Of a DNA stretch of 8,323 nucleotides, positions 5,813 through 8,323 are shown in pieces. Position numbers and translations under genes: made by a program. This DNA is from an uncultured Clostridia bacterium (lineage in GTDB: Bacteria > Bacillota > Clostridia > Oscillospirales > Acutalibacteraceae): assembly GCA_946405475.1 (NCBI GenBank), contig CAMJHI010000087.1:1-8323 (forward strand). The letters are read 5' to 3'. Below the pieces are notes generated by a model that did not search any database, was not told the DNA's origin, and saw only the letters and a list, made by a program, of their open reading frames with translations. The number at the start of each line of letters is the position of its first letter. Positions within the stretch are counted from its first letter, which is position 1.

Positions 5813-7327
5813 ATGTCCGGCGAAATTCTTGCGTTTGCCCTTTATTTTCTGCTTGTCCTCGGTGTCGGTATCTTTTTCTTCCTCAAGTCCAAAAGCAGCG
5901 GCGAAAAAGATTACTTTTTAGGCGGCCGCAGCATGGGTCCTTGGGTCACCGCCATGAGCGCGCAGGCTTCCGACATGAGCGCATGGCTGCTCATGGGCTT
6001 GCCCGGCAGCATTCTGGCGTTCGGCCTCGGCAAGGCGTGGATCGGCATCGGCCTTGCCATCGGCACCATTCTCAACTGGATCTTTGTGGCCAAGCGGCTG
6101 CGCAAATTCTCCGCCGCGGCGGGCGATTCCTTCACCGTGCCGCAGTACCTGTCCAACCGCTTCTGTGCGCATAACCACGTGCTCAGCGTGATCTGCGCGG
6201 TCGTGTTCCTGGTGAGCTTCACGCTCTACGTCGCTTCCGCGTTTGTTGCCGGCACCAAGGTGTTCACTTCTCTTGTCCCGTCGCTTGCGCCCGGTACGGC
6301 CATGCTCATCTTCGCCGCCATCATCATCGTCTACACCTTCCTCGGCGGCTTCAAGGCTGTTTGCTGGACGGATTTCTTCCAGGGCTCGCTCATGCTCATC
6401 GCTCTGCTGGCAGTGCCGATCATTATGGCGCTCAGAGGCCATTACGACACGAACCTGCTTTCTGAAGTCTATTCCTACGATGGAACGACTTATGAATTCG
6501 TGCCCAGTCTCTTCAACGCTTCCTGGCAGGATATCGCTTCCGGCTTCGGCTGGGGCCTCGGCTACTTCGGCATGCCGCACATCATCGTGCGCTTCATGTC
6601 CATCAAAAAGCCGTCCATGGTCAAAAAGAGCGCGACGGTCGCCATCATCTGGGTCGTCATCTCGCTGACCTGCGCCATCGTCATCGCCTATTTCGGCCGC
6701 ATCGCTTTGTTCGGCAACGAAGTTCTTGCCAAAGAACTGCTCGAAAATGGCAATCAGCAGCTTGTTTTCATTGAGCTTGCCCGCCGCCTGTTCCCGACCT
6801 TCATCGCCGGTCTGCTGCTCGCGGCCATCATCGCGGCATCCATGTCCACGGCGGACTCGCAGCTTCTTGTGGCGTCCTCTTCCTTCACCAGCGATATCTA
6901 CAAGCCGGTGTTCAGAAAGAACGCTTCCGATAAAGAGCTGCTCTGGATCGGCCGTGTCGTTGTTCTGATCGTTTCCGTGGTCGCTTATTTCATCGCCTCC
7001 AGCAAGGGCGAGGGCGCGCAGGCGATCATGAGCCTCGTCGAAAATGCGTGGGGTCTGTTCGGCGCTGCGTTCGGCCCGGTCATCCTGCTTTCGCTGTTCT
7101 GGAAGCGCTTTACCTATAAAGGCGCCATCGCCGGCATCGTCGGCGGCACGCTGGTCGACATTCTGTGGCTGATCTTCCTTTCCGGCAAGACCGGCGTTTA
7201 CGAGATCATTCCCGGCTTCATCTGCTGCTTCATTCTTGCGGTCGTGGTTTCTCTGATCGATTCCGAACCCTCCGCCGATGTGCAGGCGCTTTACGCCAAA
7301 GCCACCGACAACAGCGTCGACGATTAA
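5813..7327 (+). CDS. putP: Sodium/proline symporter PutP
   Basis: A 504-residue member of the solute:sodium symporter family (LeuT fold), which imports L-proline with Na+ across the cytoplasmic membrane. About a dozen hydrophobic segments span the protein. The DYFLGGRSMGPWVTAMSA stretch (33-50) and the following ASDMSAWLLMGLPG (52-65) closely match E. coli PutP; Asp54 and Ser56 correspond to the Na+- and substrate-site residues Asp55 and Ser57. A second Na+-site region, AASMSTADSQLLVASS (341-356), contains Ser345 and Thr346. The usual glycine after the substrate-site serine is alanine here (Ala57). Length is normal (about 500). The ATG at 5813 is preceded by AGGAG with a 9-base spacer. It is a single-gene unit with its own promoter and terminator; no proline dehydrogenase gene is adjacent, so uptake may serve osmoprotection, protein synthesis or Stickland-type metabolism. 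Proline specificity is inferred from similarity. Confidence 0.93.
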   Translation: MSGEILAFALYFLLVLGVGIFFFLKSKSSGEKDYFLGGRSMGPWVTAMSAQASDMSAWLLMGLPGSILAFGLGKAWIGIGLAIGTILNWIFVAKRLRKFSAAAGDSFTVPQYLSNRFCAHNHVLSVICAVVFLVSFTLYVASAFVAGTKVFTSLVPSLAPGTAMLIFAAIIIVYTFLGGFKAVCWTDFFQGSLMLIALLAVPIIMALRGHYDTNLLSEVYSYDGTTYEFVPSLFNASWQDIASGFGWGLGYFGMPHIIVRFMSIKKPSMVKKSATVAIIWVVISLTCAIVIAYFGRIALFGNEVLAKELLENGNQQLVFIELARRLFPTFIAGLLLAAIIAASMSTADSQLLVASSSFTSDIYKPVFRKNASDKELLWIGRVVVLIVSVVAYFIASSKGEGAQAIMSLVENAWGLFGAAFGPVILLSLFWKRFTYKGAIAGIVGGTLVDILWLIFLSGKTGVYEIIPGFICCFILAVVVSLIDSEPSADVQALYAKATDNSVDD

Positions 7328-7338
7328 AACGCTTTTCC

Positions 7339-7365
7339 AATGCCGTCCGAAAGGGCGGCATTTTT
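7339..7365 (+). terminator. Intrinsic terminator after putP
   Basis: A 10-bp stem, AATGCCGTCC (7339-7348) with GGGCGGCATT (7353-7362), including one G-U pair, closed by a GAAA tetraloop and followed by more T residues (7361-7365 form a five-T run). It begins 11 bases after the putP stop codon. Confidence 0.9.
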
Positions 7366-7371
7366 CCTGTC

Positions 7372-7400
7372 TTGAAAAATGTGGAAAAATGCGGTATAAT
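7372..7400 (+). promoter_or_regulatory. Sigma-A promoter of the secreted hydrolase gene
   Basis: -35 TTGAAA (7372-7377), 17-base spacer, perfect -10 TATAAT (7395-7400), seven bases after the putP terminator. The predicted leader is about 25 bases long and ends in GGAGG (7420-7424) seven bases before the ATG. Confidence 0.85.
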
Positions 7401-7431
7401 ACAGAAAAATGATTTTTTCGGAGGCATCACC

Positions 7432-8115
7432 ATGAAACGAACCGTATCCATCCTGCTCGTCTTTTGCCTGCTGGCGGCCTTTGCTTTGCCTTGTCTGGCC
7501 AGGGCGGAACAGATCAGCAACGTGAACGACGCGACAAATTATATTCTGGAACAATCCGAGGTCATCACCATCCGGCGCGCAGCGCTCTATGAAAGCGGCA
7601 AATCAGGCCGCGGCGTTTATCTCATTGCGTTGAGCGGGTCGGATTATTCATGGAACGAGGACGAGATCACCTGCCTGCAAAACGCCATTCGCAGCGGCTG
7701 CTCCATGCCCAATTCCTATCTTTCGGCGGTGATCGCCAAGGCGAAAGAAACCGTTCCCAAGGGCAGTGAGATCGTGCTGATCGGCCACAGCCTGGGCGGC
7801 ATGATCGCGCAACAGTTTGCCGACGATTCCGCCATGAAGGCAGATTATACCATCAGCTACGTGCTCACCATGGGCGCACCCTATATCGCCGACACGGCGC
7901 GGGAAGGCACCCTGCACCGCATGGCCGACAGCGCCGATTTTGTGCCTTATCTCAGCTTGGCGACGCTGCTGGGGCAGTATGCCAAAGACCTCAGTGTGGA
8001 AACCGGCGGCTACCCGGGTCTGCTGGCGCACGCGCTTTCCTACGGTCAGGCGGCCTGCTGGCAGCAGTATGACGCGCTGGGCGTGAAGGGCGGCAGCTCC
8101 TCCATTCGCTTCTGA
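7432..8115 (+). CDS. Small secreted lipase-like alpha/beta hydrolase
   Basis: A 227-residue protein with a typical signal peptide: basic MKR, hydrophobic core SILLVFCLLAAFALP (6-20) and probable cleavage after Ala-Arg-Ala at residue 25. The mature part carries VLIGHSLGG (115-123), the nucleophile elbow of serine lipases and esterases, with Ser120 as nucleophile. A likely acid is Asp169 (in ADFVPYL) and a likely histidine is His200, an order and spacing like class 3 lipases. It is expected to act outside the cytoplasmic membrane; substrate is unknown. I chose the ATG at 7432 because GGAGG lies seven bases upstream and it begins the signal peptide. The frame is open further upstream to 7165, but that part overlaps putP, its terminator and the promoter. 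The mature protein of about 200 residues is short for a lipase and lacks an evident lid domain. It is a monocistronic unit. Confidence 0.85.
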   Translation: MKRTVSILLVFCLLAAFALPCLARAEQISNVNDATNYILEQSEVITIRRAALYESGKSGRGVYLIALSGSDYSWNEDEITCLQNAIRSGCSMPNSYLSAVIAKAKETVPKGSEIVLIGHSLGGMIAQQFADDSAMKADYTISYVLTMGAPYIADTAREGTLHRMADSADFVPYLSLATLLGQYAKDLSVETGGYPGLLAHALSYGQAACWQQYDALGVKGGSSSIRF

Positions 8116-8124
8116 TCCTGTGCG

Positions 8125-8155
8125 GCAGGCTTCTTCGGGAGCCTGCTTTCTTTTT
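8125..8155 (+). terminator. Intrinsic terminator after the hydrolase gene
   Basis: Nine-pair stem GCAGGCTTC (8125-8133) with GGAGCCTGC (8138-8146), one G-U pair, closed by the stable TTCG tetraloop, then a T-rich tract TTTCTTTTT (8147-8155). It begins nine bases after the hydrolase stop codon. Confidence 0.9.
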
Positions 8156-8191
8156 AAGAAAGCGTAAATTTTGCTTTTTTCTCTTTCCTTT

Positions 8192-8237
8192 TATGATGCT
8201 TTGGTGTATACTGAACATAATGTTGAGCTCTCAGCAT
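8192..8237 (+). promoter_or_regulatory. Possible promoter -10 boxes and an adjacent palindrome
   Basis: The stretch before the last gene holds two -10-like boxes, TATGAT (8192-8197) and TATACT (8207-8212), neither with a good -35 at the usual distance. Eight bases after the second box lies an 18-base imperfect palindrome, ATGTTGAG-CT-CTCAGCAT (8220-8237), with one non-complementary position. Its place just downstream of a weak -10 would suit a repressor operator. It could also be chance, as no second copy is seen in the window. A small TGCC-GCAA-GGCA hairpin follows at 8257-8268. Confidence 0.35.
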
Positions 8238-8297
8238 GAATCGTCAAATTCGTGATTGCCGCAAGGCAGCAGTGATAAAGGAGGAATCCCCCCATGA

Positions 8298-8323
8298 ATG
8301 AAAACTTCACGTAAAAAATGGAG
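8298..8323 (+). CDS. Start of a further gene, truncated by the window end
   Basis: A strong ribosome binding site AAGGAGG (8278-8284) precedes two close ATG codons. The ATG at 8298 opens a frame MKTSRKKW that is still open at the window end; its basic start is like that of a signal peptide. The ATG at 8294 has the better spacing (9 bases against 13) but its frame stops after six codons (MNENFT). I therefore take 8298 as the more likely gene start. Only eight codons are visible, so no product can be named. Confidence 0.5.

Noticed and set aside
7165..7431. Upstream extension of the hydrolase frame
   Set aside because: It overlaps the end of putP in another frame and crosses the putP terminator and the next promoter. 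The ATG at 7432 has a ribosome binding site and starts a signal peptide.
1..8323. CRISPR array, insertion sequence, phage, toxin-antitoxin or defence genes, tRNA or rRNA
   Set aside because: No regularly spaced repeats, transposase or integrase motifs, terminal inverted repeats, tRNA cloverleaf or rRNA segments were seen on either strand. Gene content is chromosomal housekeeping, transport and metabolism.

Overview
The window looks like a chromosomal segment of a moderately GC-rich anaerobic Bacillota, probably a clostridial gut lineage (Oscillospirales-like). This rests on the GC-rich third codon positions, strong AGGAGG-type ribosome binding sites, consensus sigma-A promoters with 17-base spacers, the Firmicutes-style yabB/rsmI gene pair and a clostridial-looking acyl-CoA ligase. 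The taxon is an inference; no rRNA or tRNA marker is present.

Layout: (1) positions 1-870, + strand: the 3' part of a Gfo/Idh/MocA NAD(P)-dependent oxidoreductase. (2) 898-934: a perfect 15-bp hairpin shared as terminator by this gene and the convergent gene. (3) 946-3225, - strand: a 759-residue protein that fuses an XRE-type helix-turn-helix, a cupin and a complete AMP-forming acyl-CoA ligase. (4) 3226-3462, - strand: its control region, with a consensus promoter, a 30-codon isoleucine-rich leader peptide and mutually exclusive RNA hairpins ending in an intrinsic terminator, which is a textbook transcription attenuator. (5) 3440-5625, - strand: a tight three-gene operon (TrmN6/YabB-like tRNA methyltransferase, RsmI 16S rRNA methyltransferase, small single-pass membrane protein of unknown function) with its own promoter at 5657-5685. 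(6) 5746-7365, + strand: promoter, sodium/proline symporter PutP and its terminator. (7) 7372-8155, + strand: promoter, small secreted lipase-like hydrolase and terminator. (8) 8156-8323: a non-coding stretch with a palindrome, followed by the first codons of another gene that runs off the end.

The most interesting part is region 3-4. Nine of thirteen consecutive leader codons are isoleucine, and the leader RNA can fold into the classic 1:2, 2:3 and 3:4 arrangement. This predicts that the ligase is expressed when charged tRNA-Ile is scarce. An acyl-CoA ligase under isoleucine control fits activation of a branched-chain acid such as 2-methylbutyrate for reductive carboxylation to the isoleucine 2-oxoacid, a route known in anaerobes. 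The fused XRE-cupin module could add a second, ligand-sensing layer. The substrate and this logic are inference; the leader architecture is directly visible. The other genes are mostly ordinary housekeeping or transport functions, each with its own promoter and terminator.
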